From Chlorokybus atmophyticus (lineage: Eukaryota > Streptophyta > Chlorokybophyceae > Chlorokybales > Chlorokybaceae): a stretch of DNA of 64,000 nt. The stretch's first letter is position 1; every line of letters begins with the position of its first letter. Location: assembly GCA_009103225.1 (NCBI GenBank), contig RHPI01002090.1:418652-482651 (forward strand), given 5' to 3'. Under the pieces are notes generated by a model. It worked only from the letters and a program-made list of their open reading frames with translations, searched no databases and was not told where the DNA came from. The translations under genes were made by a program, and so were the position numbers. Below, piece by piece: positions 9,862-21,405 of the stretch.

Positions 9862-12194
9862 ATGGCAGCCATGGGAAGGGCGGCGATGCTGTTGGTCGTG
9901 CTGCTGGCCGTGTCGTCAGCGTCCGTGGTCTCGGCTGGTAGAGTCGGGGCGCTGCGCGTGCGGCACTCGGCCGACCAGGCCGTGGCCGACTTCTTCAGCG
10001 TCGTTGACGAGCACCACGAGGTGGAGAAGCCCCTCCAGCCGGCGGAGGCTGCTGGAGGAGGTGATGCCCCCGTCGTCCACTGGGCTCTCCTCGTAGCTGG
10101 CTCCATGGGTTACGGCAACTACCGCCACCAGGTTGGCCATTACACAGGACACAGTGAGCGCAGGACAGCTGCCCTGCTTACGCTCCGTTGATAGGCTGTG
10201 CTTTTGTCATCATGCTTGGCTTATTGGTATAGTTGTGCAATTGCCTGTGCAATGCAGCTGCTGCGGCTTGCTATGCGTGTTGTGACAGTACATCTGCAAG
10301 CCTCAAAGCCAGCACATTGCATTGTTGCTTAGTTCAAGGTCATGTTGAAGACATATGCGTATGCAGTAAGCTGCCACTAAATGTGGGTTTGCGATGCGTT
10401 GATGACCAGGCGGATATCTGCCACGCATACCAACTGCTCCACCGTGGGGGCCTCAAAGACGAGAACATTGTCGTCATGATGTACGACGACATTGCCAACA
10501 ATGTGCTCAACCCCCATAAGGGCGTCATCATCAATAACCCATCCGGAAAGGATGTGTATCATGGCGTTCCCAAGGTGAGGACCTTTCTCATGGCTTTCAA
10601 TTGTTTGGTGTAATCCTATATTATGCATGGCCTGCATGTAGAAAATGCAGAGGAAGGGTTGCGTTTGCTTGTGCATGTAAGGTTGCAGCAATTTTGAGCT
10701 ACATGCGTCCGCCTTGCCGATGATGAGGGTGATGTTGCAGGACTACACTGGCGCAGATGTCAATGCGGCAACATTTCTCCGTGTGCTGGCTGGCGACAAG
10801 GCTGCGCTGTCGGGAGTTGGTAGCGGCAAGGTTATTGCCTCAGGACCGAATGACTTCATTTTTGTCTATTATTCAGACCATGGAGGCCCAGGCAAGCGTA
10901 ACCATAGTCCTATGTCATGGCATTTCCGCGTGTAGTCTAAGACCTGTCTGCATCTTGGGGAGTGCTTGCATTGCAGGCACTTGACGTTACCACTATACAC
11001 CTTTTTGCTGCAGGTATCCTGGGCATGCCATCTCCACCATTCCTTTATGCAAATGACTTCAACAATGTTGTTAAGCAGAAGGCTGCTCGAAAAGGCTTTG
11101 ATCAGATGGTACGCGTGTGTTGCAACCATCTTCAATGTGTGCAGCTGTTTCCTGGCTCGCATTGCTCTCATTGCACATACAGGTGATTTACGTGGAAGCA
11201 TGCGAGAGCGGAAGCATATTTGAGGGCCTGTTGCCTGATAACCTCAACGTGTATGTCACCACCGCCTCAAATGCAGTGGAGAGCAGCTGGGGCACGTACT
11301 GTCCCGGGATGAGTCCCCATATCCCAATGGAGTACTCAACCTGCCTTGGTGACTTGTACTCTGTTGCGTGGATGGAAGACAGGTATAATCATGCATTGCA
11401 CTCTCCCCGAACAGCTTTGAGTTTTTCACATGAACATGCAAGCCTGTGCGCTGACTCTTTGCTACTGTAGTGATACCAATGACCTCACCCGTGAGACTCT
11501 TCTTCAGCAATATGACAAGGTCAAGTTCAGAACGTCCAGCAATGGCACTTTCAACATGGGAAGCCATGTCATGCAGTATGGCGACCTAGCCATTGACAGA
11601 GATGAAGTTGCCGACTTCATTGGCAACCCTGTCATGAACCCAGACAACTCGCTCTTCTTGTCTTACCACCACCTGGATAGCAAGCATGTCAAGCAGCGCG
11701 ATGCAAATTTAGTTCATCTGATGCACCGGGTACGCTTGGCAACACATATGCCGTGCAATGATATGCATGTGTTTGGGTTAAGTATGTGAAGCATGCAAGC
11801 AGTTGAATACCGATGTGTTCTTACTTGTTATTTGCGTGACCAGTACACGCATGCAGCGGAGGCCACAGCTGAACGTCAGGAGGCCTTTGATGATGTTATG
11901 GCTGAACTGGCGCATCGCAAACACGTGGACCACACTGTGGACATGCTGCCAAAGTTGCTGCTGGGATCAGCTTTGACAAACACCTTTGACGTGTTTGCTG
12001 TTCGGGAGGCTGGGCAACCTACTGTCAACGACTGGGATTGCTACAAGAGTGCCATTGCTGAGTACGAGATCGCTTGCGGGCCACTGGAGGATTATGGTAT
12101 GCGCCATGGTCGCATCTTTGCCAACCTTTGCAACTTTGGCGTCACGCCTGAAGAGGTTCATCAGGCGGCAACTTTAGCATGCTCCGCGTCCTAA
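9862..12194 (+). CDS. legumain / vacuolar processing enzyme (C13 cysteine protease)
   Basis: Seven exons, 9862-10131, 10410-10574, 10741-10891, 11014-11108, 11183-11382, 11471-11729 and 11844-12194, give about 496 residues, usual for plant VPEs. The first ATG opens a signal peptide ([18 protein letters not shown]). The protease domain has [26 protein letters not shown] split over two exons. The catalytic His lies in YYSDHGGPG and the catalytic Cys in [13 protein letters not shown]. The specificity region includes [15 protein letters not shown], followed by the C-terminal prodomain. Legumains cleave after Asn/Asp in the vacuole or secretory route, and some act as Asn ligases. The intron within HGGPG|ILGMP begins with GC (CCAG|GCAAGC); using the nearby GT instead would insert residues into the conserved motif. 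Confidence 0.95.
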
Positions 12195-13544
12195 ATGTGT
12201 GGTTTTTGACTTGCTAGCTTCCCCCTGTAGATAAGTGCCATGCTGTTGCACTGGCCGCAACAGCCTTGGTGTGCGTACAATGCTGTGCAGTCGCTGGGAT
12301 CTGTACATACTGCAGCTTGCACAGCCTGCCATGGTGCTGTAGAACTGCGTAGCTTAGTCCATAATGTGTGTGTATGTTTCTTGTAATTGGTGATCCTTGC
12401 GCTGTGTATCAACACACCAGTTGCCTTTGTGCGACTGTGTCAATCTGTGCCCTATGTGCAGAATGCCCGCTGCCATGATGAAGCTGATGTAATTGGTCGA
12501 GCGCCGCGTGTGTCTACTGATGTGTTGAGACATGTGTGGGCCAGTTGACGTACTGTATGATATGACATCGCATGCAAACACACCATAATGCAGAAAACAT
12601 TGCAAAAGGTTACAATGAGAGACTTTCACCATTTCTCTCTATACGGAGTGCCACAAGTATGTCTGCTGCGCAAGTGGATGCTTGCGCCTGCCTGCCTGCC
12701 TACCATCCTACCTACTATATGCACTTGCCATGATCAGCGTAATTCTGGGATTATCTGGTGCAAGTCTACTGCGTAAGCGCTGGTCTGGGCCCCTTGAGTT
12801 TCTGTTGTTGTTATGCTATTGTGGTTTGTGATGGGCATGAGCATACATCCTTGCACTGCAGTATGTAGTGTGTCTCTCATCGCATGGGGTTCAATCCCAC
12901 TACAGTTTGAAGAGTTTTTGTAATTCTCAGTAGTGCGTGTGGGATACAACACCAGGTTGTGCCATGCACCTCCAAAGATGTCTAATCCGGCATACATGGG
13001 TGGCTGGCAAAACTGCCAAGACAACTGCGCGTTGCATGTAACAACTCTGATTCATGCAACACAATGGTGAATGTATAAAAGATGAAGTGCTGATAATGCG
13101 TGCGATGCTTGAGTGGTGTGCATGTTGCATGGTGTTGCGTGTGCACACAGCACGTCATATATCGCGTACACACAAACCAAACATGTGCAACACCTGTGCA
13201 TGCAGGTACACTACAATCCTATGCACAGGAGTACACGAAAGGCCAAGCTCGCTAATGTGCATCCATTCGGCTAATCAGCCGTAATGCGACAGATAACATT
13301 TTGGACAATCTGCGCAACAGCTACAGCTACAAGGGAGAGTGTTCAAAGTACAGTAGGGCAACCAGATCAAAAACATTGAAACACACTTGACCTCAACCAG
13401 CCTCTCCCAATGTTCGACGTTGCTGAAAGGTAGGAGGTCAAGTGTGGTTGCAACAAATCGTGGTCTCCAAAGAACCCAGAAAGAGAAAGATAATTCTCTC
13501 ATGGGGATCGTCCAGCTCCACGCAGCTATGTAACAGGAACCTCC
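12195..13544. other. tail-to-tail intergenic region
   Basis: Lies between the 3' ends of the legumain and PAS-ABCG genes. No exon structure or repeat beyond short TGCATG-rich sequence was seen. It presumably contains both 3' UTRs. Confidence 0.5.
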
Positions 13545-16500
13545 TCACTTCGGTTTGTTCAGGAAACGCAGCGCCAAGTACCCAAATATGCGGAACAACA
13601 CAAACATGCCGCAGAGGATGGGCACCTCCAGTGCAACGCTGTCTTTGACATTGAAGTCTGGAATAGACAGCGAAGGATGATTCTCTATGAGACAGGGCGG
13701 GGTTCCACACTGATAGGTGTCAATACTCCCAAACTGCAACTTGAGCAGTATGCGGTAGCTGTAGTAGATGTAGCTGAGCCACTTGAGCCACTCCAACCAT
13801 GCAGGCACTTGTCGCACGTAAAAGCCTCCGACCAGCAACAGTGTTAGCGTAATTACCGACGATACAGTTGTCGCCTGCTTCACATCCTTGAAGGTCGCAC
13901 CCATCCACAGGCCAAAAGACTGCAAAAACACAGCTCAAAATCACTGCAAAGGAATGGCCACATAACGCACTGGTGGTATCCAGGCTGTGATAGCATCAAG
14001 AAACCAACGTCACTGTCGTACCACTGCCGTCATGACTGTTACAAGTATGGTCAGCAACATCCAGAGGAAATCCACTGAAGCTCGAAGTCCAACCATCCTG
14101 CAAGCGGAGGTTTTAGCTTATGCTGTGTGTGCATCCACTGAGTCAAGAAGTTCACAAGATGCGCCATGACAGCGCAAATATCGCAGTGCAAGGGACGCCG
14201 ATTACCAGTACGAGATGCAGATGAAAACAGTAGGCAGCAGCAACTCCATTGGAGCATCACTGAAAGACCTTCCAAGAAAATATGCGGACAAACGATACAT
14301 GCCACTGCCTCGCTCTTTCAATAGAATGGCCCGTTCCTGCAAACATTGATGACATACATCAAATGTTGGTTACACTGATGTTGTGCCCTGCAACAAGCAA
14401 CTACTCGAGTTTGCTCCCCAATGTGCTTACCTGAGGGAAAGTAAAAAGACTGTTGAAAAGCGGGAAGAATGACCTGTGACCAACATGTTGGTTATAAACT
14501 GCCATGTGCAAATGCCTATATGCAGACCTTTCATAAGCTAGTCCAAGAAAGAAACGCAACACAATGATAGGACCAGCATTTCAGAGCACAGGAACAGCCC
14601 AGGAACCCACCAGAAAACACAGAGGAAGAAAAGGTATCCTGCCAGATCGGAAATGCCTGCTTCAGTGCTAGCTCCGCGCCTCAACCACAGCAACCCTGTG
14701 ATAACAGCCACAGCAATGACCTAGCCACACACAGAAGGTCAGCTACAGCATGACCAAAGCAGCACGAGTCACACATCAGCAGCTTGCAGTACCTGGAAAA
14801 TCTTGAGCCCGCTGAAGGCATCAAAGCGCCGCTCTTTGGTTGCACGCTCAGCCAGCACACGGAACTGCGTCCACCATGCCACAGGCCATCTCTTCGGAGC
14901 CTGACCACAAGCACGTTGAAACATACCATATCACCAATGCGAAGATGTAATAAGTAACTGCTCCTTACCGCAACCTCCTCCTCCTTGCGATATATGGCAC
15001 GCATCCCTGAATTGGCTCGCTCAGGCTCGGCTAAATGCCGGGCTTTGGATGCAAAGCGGGATTCATAAGCTTGGATGAGGAACTCCTTGGACTCGAGGGC
15101 GCTGCGACCTTCTACTGCCTCGCCAGTGGCCAGGTCCAGCACGTAGTCCGCCGGGTTTGTCTCAAACTGGGGGCTGTAACCGAGGTTGGCAAAGTACTTC
15201 ATAGCATCCTTGCCCGCTCCATAGTACATGACATGACCCTGCACGCCATCCCGGGTTTCAGTTTTATTTTTAGGCAGCACTGCATATACACTCAATTAAT
15301 GCATGCTGCAATACACGCTTACGTCTGCAAGTAGGATCAACTTGTCAAACATCTGAAACATTCGGGACGAGGGCTGATGAATGGTTGTGATGATCGTGCG
15401 GCCGGAAGCCGCAAGGTTGCGCAGTGTGTGCAGGAGACGCAGTGCTGTTGTTGAGTCGAGCCCAGAGGTAGGCTCATCCAGAAACAACAAGGAAGGGTTC
15501 GTGACCAACTCGTGTCCCACATTGACACGCTTCCGTTCACCACCGGAGACACCACGCCTGAACGCTCCACCAATAATGGTGTCTGCTGCCCTGTAAGAAG
15601 AGAGAAACATGCTCAGGTTGACAGGTAGAGCACTTGCTGTGCATGCGAACGATGAGCTTTGCAGTATATGATGCTCCCATGACAAGCACCAACTCACTTC
15701 CGCAACCCCAAGGTATCGATGATGGCCTCGGCTCGCTCCTTTTTCATGGCGACGCTCACTGAATCGGGTAGCTTGAGCATGGCAGCGTATGTCAGTGTCT
15801 CACGCACAGTCAGGTTGGCAAAGAAGACATCGTCCTGCATGACAAAGCCCATACGCCGCCGCATGGCTTTGGCATACGTACGACCGTTGTACAGAATGTG
15901 GCCTTCAACATTATTCGTAATTCGGCCACCAAGCACGCTGAGTAAAGTGGTTTTACCAGAACCTGCAAACAACCAGCTTTGTTAATACGTCTTGCTTCGT
16001 AGCACTCAAGCCAGTCCAGCAGCAGACGCGATGTACCTGATGGACCCATTAGTGCAAGAAGGTCTCCAGGCATGACCAGGCCGGACATGTCGAACAGAAT
16101 CTGCTTCTTTGTTGCTGCTTGGGCCTCTTTGTCTTTCTGAAAGCGGCGAACGTCCCACCATGGCTGCTGGGTCAAGCCAATTTCGACCCAGTAGTTGATA
16201 GACTCAAACTGCGACAGCAGCGTGTTAATCACAATGTCACCACCAGTTGCAAGAAGATGCAATAGATGCAACAAAGCAACCTCACTTGCAACATGACAGG
16301 CAGCTCAGGCTGTTCATAAGGTTGAGCTGATATGTCCAAAGGCGTATCGTCTTCAGCGTCACCTGCGTGCGAACTACGTGCAAACGAACTCCTGCTGCGT
16401 GCAGGAGCGAGCGCTTCTGCATCCTTCACATCAACTCTGTGCTCGCGCGACTGTCGGGATTCGCGCCCAAAATCCTGGTCAGCCAACGCCAGCCCTGCAA

Positions 16501-18169
16501 ACCCTTCTCCATACCTGTGAAAGGCAAGTAAGGATTTTCCAATGAGCGAAAGGTAAAGTTTGAAGACCAAAATTTCGCAAAGTCTGATTGCAAACGGCAC
16601 CCACCATTGATGCGATGATGATGTCTTCACAACAGCAGTACTTTTCATCCGTACTGCATCTTTGCCATTGGAAATAATAGCCCCGAGTGGGGACAGTAAA
16701 TAACATAATTGAGTCACAGCACCAGTGCCATCACTTAGAGGAGACACAGATACCAAACACCGGAAGGCATCTCCATCCTGCGAAAATATCGAAAATATAT
16801 TCATCTTCTGAAGGCGCCAACGCGTACCAGCAATATCCTCACAGCCACTCACCTTGCGATGCAAATGCAATGTTACAGTCGTTTCAGATAAGGATGTTTC
16901 TGCCTTGTCCAGGTCGGTCACCGCTTCTGCCTCTGTGGCACTTCCCTGCATTGTTATCATCAGCTTTTAGACCAGAAGTAGTATTGTTTCTAGCTCCTAA
17001 CATGCTCTGAACATGCGCACACCCACTGAAGACAAGGTCAGTCAACAGTACCAGCAGCAAGTGGCTGGATTTCCCAATGGCTTCTCCCTCAGTGTAACCA
17101 GTAAGCATGACGAACGCTTGCGAGATCTGCACAATGGTGCGGCTGCGCACATCCAATATGAAGTATGCCCCATCTCCCTTGGCCAACACACGAAGCATGC
17201 GGTCTGCAGCGCAATCAAGTGTCAGATTCCTTGCTGCAGAGAAACACTGCTGCATTGGAACCTTGCTTGAACAGATGTACTACTTATACTCAAGCAAGCG
17301 ACGAATGCTGCATGCCATTGCCATTGTCAATGTGATGAAAAGTGGGTTACCTGCACTAGACTGGCGCCGAACCAGGCCTTCTGGTGCATGGTCTCCAGCA
17401 GGCGTTGCTGCAAGACGATCTGGTGGGTGTAAGTCACTGACTTGAACCAGCATCACAACAACAAGCCATTGAAGCGTGAACAACACTACTGACCACCATA
17501 CGCAATGCAAAGGCGAAATGCATGATAAGGAGTCTCAACGAGCACTTCAGGAAACCGATTGTGCTTTCACGACCTCGCAACAGGCACTAACAGCCATTGT
17601 CCCCAACTTCTGTGACGGGGAGAAGAAACAATGGCGCAATAAGGCCCACATGCACAACGCTTGCAGTAACGGGAGTGTCCAGTAGGAGCGTGACAGAATG
17701 TTTGTTGTTTGACATGACGGCCATGGGTAGAACAAAGGCTACGCCGACGTTGCTGGCCTCTAACAAACAGCAAATAGCACTGATAGCGAGCGCAACGCGC
17801 TGCATTTCTTGGCAGAAAACCAACAACCAATGCTAGGTATTGCTCGCACTGCAAGGCTGCGCAGAACTAATCTCAGCAAGCAGTGAGCGGCCAACCACGC
17901 GCGAGCACTGAACATGCGCATCACAGCTGCTCAACACAGCAACATTCCAGCTGCTAATGAGCTTCAACTTCGCATGCAGCACGTCAACAACAAGAGGGAT
18001 TGATCGCAAACAACCAGCAGCAGGGTGCTGTACGAGGCAGGCAGATCCCCACACGCACACATCCACCGTCCCTTTCCCCCGCCCCCAACTCAACATACAC
18101 TCGCGCACCTATGGCTTCCTGCGCAGCCTGCTGTACATTGTCAGGCAAACGACTGTTCCCGTCCTCCAT
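13545..18169 (-). CDS. ABCG half-transporter with N-terminal PAS/LOV-like domain
   Basis: A gene of roughly 15-20 exons. The proposed start ATG at 18169 opens [20 protein letters not shown]. The next two exons (about 17830-17340) are uncertain and give a mostly helical leader. Exons 17249-17052, 16945-16853 and 16777-16605 form a PAS domain: [27 protein letters not shown], then [19 protein letters not shown]. Exon phases run on without a stop into a Ser/Arg-rich linker (about 16517-16285), then [12 protein letters not shown]. The ABCG nucleotide-binding domain follows: Walker [12 protein letters not shown] (split by an intron), Q-loop VMQDD, signature VSGGERKR, Walker [15 protein letters not shown] and H-loop TTIHQPSS. 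Then come [17 protein letters not shown] and the membrane helices, ending FLNKPK-stop. ABCG half-transporters dimerise and export lipids or hormones. The LOV-type position reads GKSSHLLLG, without the photoactive Cys. Confidence 0.85.
17052..17249 (-). other. PAS/LOV-like domain, first coding exon
   Basis: Encodes the PAS core start ([20 protein letters not shown]), the helix [17 protein letters not shown] and SSHLLL. In LOV photoreceptors the last segment is the GRNCRFLQG motif, where Cys forms the flavin adduct; here Ser occupies that position and Leu replaces the conserved Gln. The next exon continues GSATEAEAV, aligning with the LOV loop after FLQG. Confidence 0.75.
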
Positions 18170-18431
18170 GCCCGCCGCCCGTCCCGCCACCCGTACCGCC
18201 GCCGCCTTCGCCACCGCCGCCGCCGTGGCACTACCGCCTTCGTCCAGCTATTGCACTGTGTTGCGCCACGTTGGTGCCCTGACAAAGCCCAGTCATTAGC
18301 ACCAAGGCGGGTACATTTAACGTACATGTCCAGGACATGATGTCCCCCGCCCGTTGCATTCGGAATCCTGAACCTGTGGTTCAGTGCGTTCCAAGGAGTG
18401 CCACCTCACACTGCTGTTCGGTCGAATCAAT
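18170..18431. promoter_or_regulatory. 5' flank of the PAS-ABCG gene with CCG tract
   Basis: Directly upstream of the start codon, 18170-18227 is a run of CCG/CCGCC units, (CGG)n on the coding strand. No in-frame ATG lies upstream in it. Confidence 0.45.
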
Positions 18432-18698
18432 TCAGGACTCAAGTCGCGGCGAATCGAGACGCGGAGCGTGGTGCTTGCACGCACCGTTGGCGTGCGCGTC
18501 ATCATTGCTGTACCAGCCTTGCTTGTCAGGGTCGAGGTTGTCAAGCATCTGATAGGCCAAGATGTAGGCAGAGTACGGCTCGTACTGTTCGGGCAAGAAG
18601 TGGTCATTGAGAGTTATGAGTACAAGTGTTGCCGAGCATATGTATGGCTTTGAATGGGGAGTAAAATCCTGTATGGTAAAGTCGTAGCTTTGGGCCAC
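18432..18698 (-). CDS. hypothetical open frame at the edge of an AT-rich island
   Basis: An 80-odd-residue open frame without a clear ATG start contains NDHFLPEQYEPYSAYILAYQ and a His/Asn/Asp-rich tail ending RLDSPRLES-stop. Its composition is more protein-like than random, but I recognise no family. It straddles the transition from GC-balanced to AT-rich sequence at about 18640. It may be a gene relic or chance. Confidence 0.2.
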   Translation of the reverse strand: MAQSYDFTIQDFTPHSKPYICSATLVLITLNDHFLPEQYEPYSAYILAYQMLDNLDPDKQGWYSNDDAHANGACKHHAPRLDSPRLES

Positions 18699-20780
18699 TC
18701 AATAAAATGATGAAAAGCCACACATCAGTTGCCAAACTTGTTGATTAGAGAATGGAGCAATAGCTTATAAGCTAAGCAACGCTAAGCAATGGACAAGTTG
18801 CACTTGATGAGAGTATTTGGCAATCACCTACATTGTATCACAAGCATAATTATGGATTATGGTCTCATCAAATATATAGCAGCTCACTCACAACTTGTGT
18901 GGACCTACCAACCCATCATGAACAACTTATACATACTAAAACAACTTGCGTTGACTTATCACCAATTTATTATAATGCTTAATGAATAGCATTAAAATCG
19001 TTTGTGTGTGTGTGATGTTGTTTGTAATGTGGTATTTATATGTGGGTGGAAAAAAAAATTATTATATTTAACAACGCGATAATTATAGCATCATTGTATT
19101 GTATGATATATTTGTCGTATGACCATTCTTCCTTACGACATGTGAATCCTTTTAAGCAAAAACCGTGCAGCACACAATCATGTGTATTTGTATTGTGTTA
19201 CAACAAGTAGAAATGATTACCTACATACGCATCTTAATTTAGGACGCCGATGAAGGGCAATATCTTTGTGTTAATTAAAAACAGTGTATACACTTTGCAT
19301 ATACATAAGCTTACACGTCAACTTCGTGACAACACACTTATATCACATGTTCAAGCTTGTGCACAAGCTTTAACGTAATCAAGCTTTTCAAAAACCTATA
19401 GCGTCTAACACAAAGGTCAACTTCACATTGTCATCCTTATATTGCATTAGATTTTTTGTCGTTCGTTGGCTAAGTGGTATAATATGTGAAAATGCTTCAC
19501 AACACTGTATTCACCTTCATGTCCCGCAGCATTTAACATTGTAACAAGCACATTATGAGCAATGCGATAATACGCACAGTTAGTCACATCCTGTAATGGT
19601 GAAGCAAAGATGAGCGACATATCAGGGTGCGCGGGGCAATAATTACATGCTGTTACAAGTCGTATGCAAATCATCATAAGCAAAAGTATATTGGAATGCG
19701 CATTGTTGCAATATTTGTCATTCATTGCACACCGTGAGCTGTTACGTGCGACTGACACACAACTTAACACACATACATTTACATCTTGTACATCTATACC
19801 TTGTACACAATACATTTGATGCAGTCATATCATAGCAAGCCATTATTGTCACAGAATTATGGTCAATTTGTGGTAATTTAATGTACCTTCCCGTTACAAT
19901 TATGATACATGCAGAACAAGAGGCGGTGATATGCAGTTGCCAGCTTTATCCAAGTTGACCACTTGGCTGTATAGCAATTTGTAAAGCTGAAACCCGGAGG
20001 GCACATGCAACGGCACTTAGCTTGCCTTTGTAATGCGTGTCACACCACCAAACCATGTCTTCTTACCTGCGACATGCATGTACATTCTCTCGCATCAACC
20101 ATGGCTGCAAGTTAATAGACAATAACCGTTTATGAGGATAATATCATAGATATTGCTCTGTAAGTGTTTTGCTGAGCTTTTACACCTGGAGCCAACATAG
20201 TGGCATTTACCATACTGTAGGGCATCTTCTACAACCACATACAACAATGCATGTAAATTGTCGTGATCTCGATACTGCCACGGTGGTGTTACCAGCCCAC
20301 CGAAACCCATTACATGTTAGTATCGTGATAGACGCGACGTGTGTGCCGTTTTAGCCGTCTACATTTAAGGGTGTATTAGCTGCTTTGTTTGGACATGATA
20401 TTGCCTTGTGCAAAACTCCTCATTACGTTTACAACATGCCACCCTCCCTCTGGCTGCAGGTTGTACACCTACCCCTCATGTCTCCTTGCCTGCACCCACT
20501 GCCGCATATGCACGCACACGCATACACGTAGTGTAGTGGTGGGTTGGTTACGTAAGTTTAACACCTACACCCCCCGGCCAAATATGTAAGAATTACCTTA
20601 CTTTCTATGCATAGCTTATTGGACAGTGCCTGATGCTATTTCATGTTTGCATCATTTGATATAACGTGTGCCATTAAGCAACAATTGTGGCCAAGTACTA
20701 TGCATCGCACATGCTTCATGCAAATTACACTCTGCTAAAATTGCGCAACTGTCAACGGCAACGTACAGTGACATGATTGC
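18640..20780. other. AT-rich island without a convincing gene
   Basis: Base composition changes abruptly from about half GC to clearly AT-rich, with A/T homopolymers (for example GGAAAAAAAAATTATTATAT near 19050). The longest frame, 19447-19815 on the minus strand (122 residues, Cys-rich, no start context), and 20095-20310 (minus) have no recognisable domain. No splice pattern was found. Could be intergenic filler, an old insertion or a regulatory/structural domain. Confidence 0.5.
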
Positions 20781-21405
20781 AACTTGTAGTGCTTATCTGC
20801 TATAGTGCTTATCTGCTATACATACAGAGATGCGGTTTAATGCTGTCGACTGACTCTTTACATGCTGCGGGGTGCACGCATATCGGCAACGGACTTCTAC
20901 AGACAGGTGGCGGAGGAGGCGACCACAGAAACAAGCAAAACAGCTCTCTGTACCACACTGATTGGCCCGCCTTGTCGCCTGCAAGCACCCTCTCACCTGG
21001 ACAGGCGAACAGCAAGCAACCTGACGACCGACATTTGCGCATACTGCAGGCACGTCAAGCTACGGCCAGCAGGCTGGCGCAGCAATGCCTACCACTTCAC
21101 GTTCCCTCGGAGGCTGACCACCAATGCCGCCAACCCCTAAAACACTAGGAACGATCGCCACCTTTGCCGCCACCGCCACTCAATGACTAGTGCAGTCTGC
21201 AATGCGCCGCTGCTCGCGTATTGACATGCACAACACCGACAGTCGGTACTGCTTCTTGTCGGTGAGAAGACTGGGCAACCATCGTATCAAACCTACCACA
21301 GCGCTGACAGACGCAAGGTCGCTGGTGGTGCGTACGCTGACTTGAAACCCAAAGCTGAACAGACAATGGGAAAAGAAGCTCACGTTGTTCTTCTTGCTTG
21401 CGGCC
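20781..21405. other. upstream region of the methyltransferase-riboflavin kinase gene
   Basis: Returns to balanced composition. Several short frames overlap on both strands but none shows a domain. It probably holds the promoter and 5' UTR of the downstream gene. Confidence 0.4.

Noticed and set aside
11014-11030. Use of the GT in GGCAAGC|GTAACC as legumain donor
   Set aside because: It would insert Lys-Arg into the conserved HGGPG|ILGMP segment, while the GC donor restores the family sequence exactly.
12885-12905. B-box-like GGGTTCAATCCC
   Set aside because: No A box upstream and no acceptor stem; not a tRNA.
17547-17854. Cys-rich frame with [20 protein letters not shown] resembling a DHHC-type finger
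   Set aside because: Spacing does not fit a DHHC or other known zinc module, and the alternative hydrophobic frame splices better into the PAS-ABCG leader.
19470-19490. tRNA A-box-like sequence TTGGCTAAGTGGTATAA
   Set aside because: No B box (GGTTCRANTCC) at a suitable distance and no cloverleaf can be drawn.
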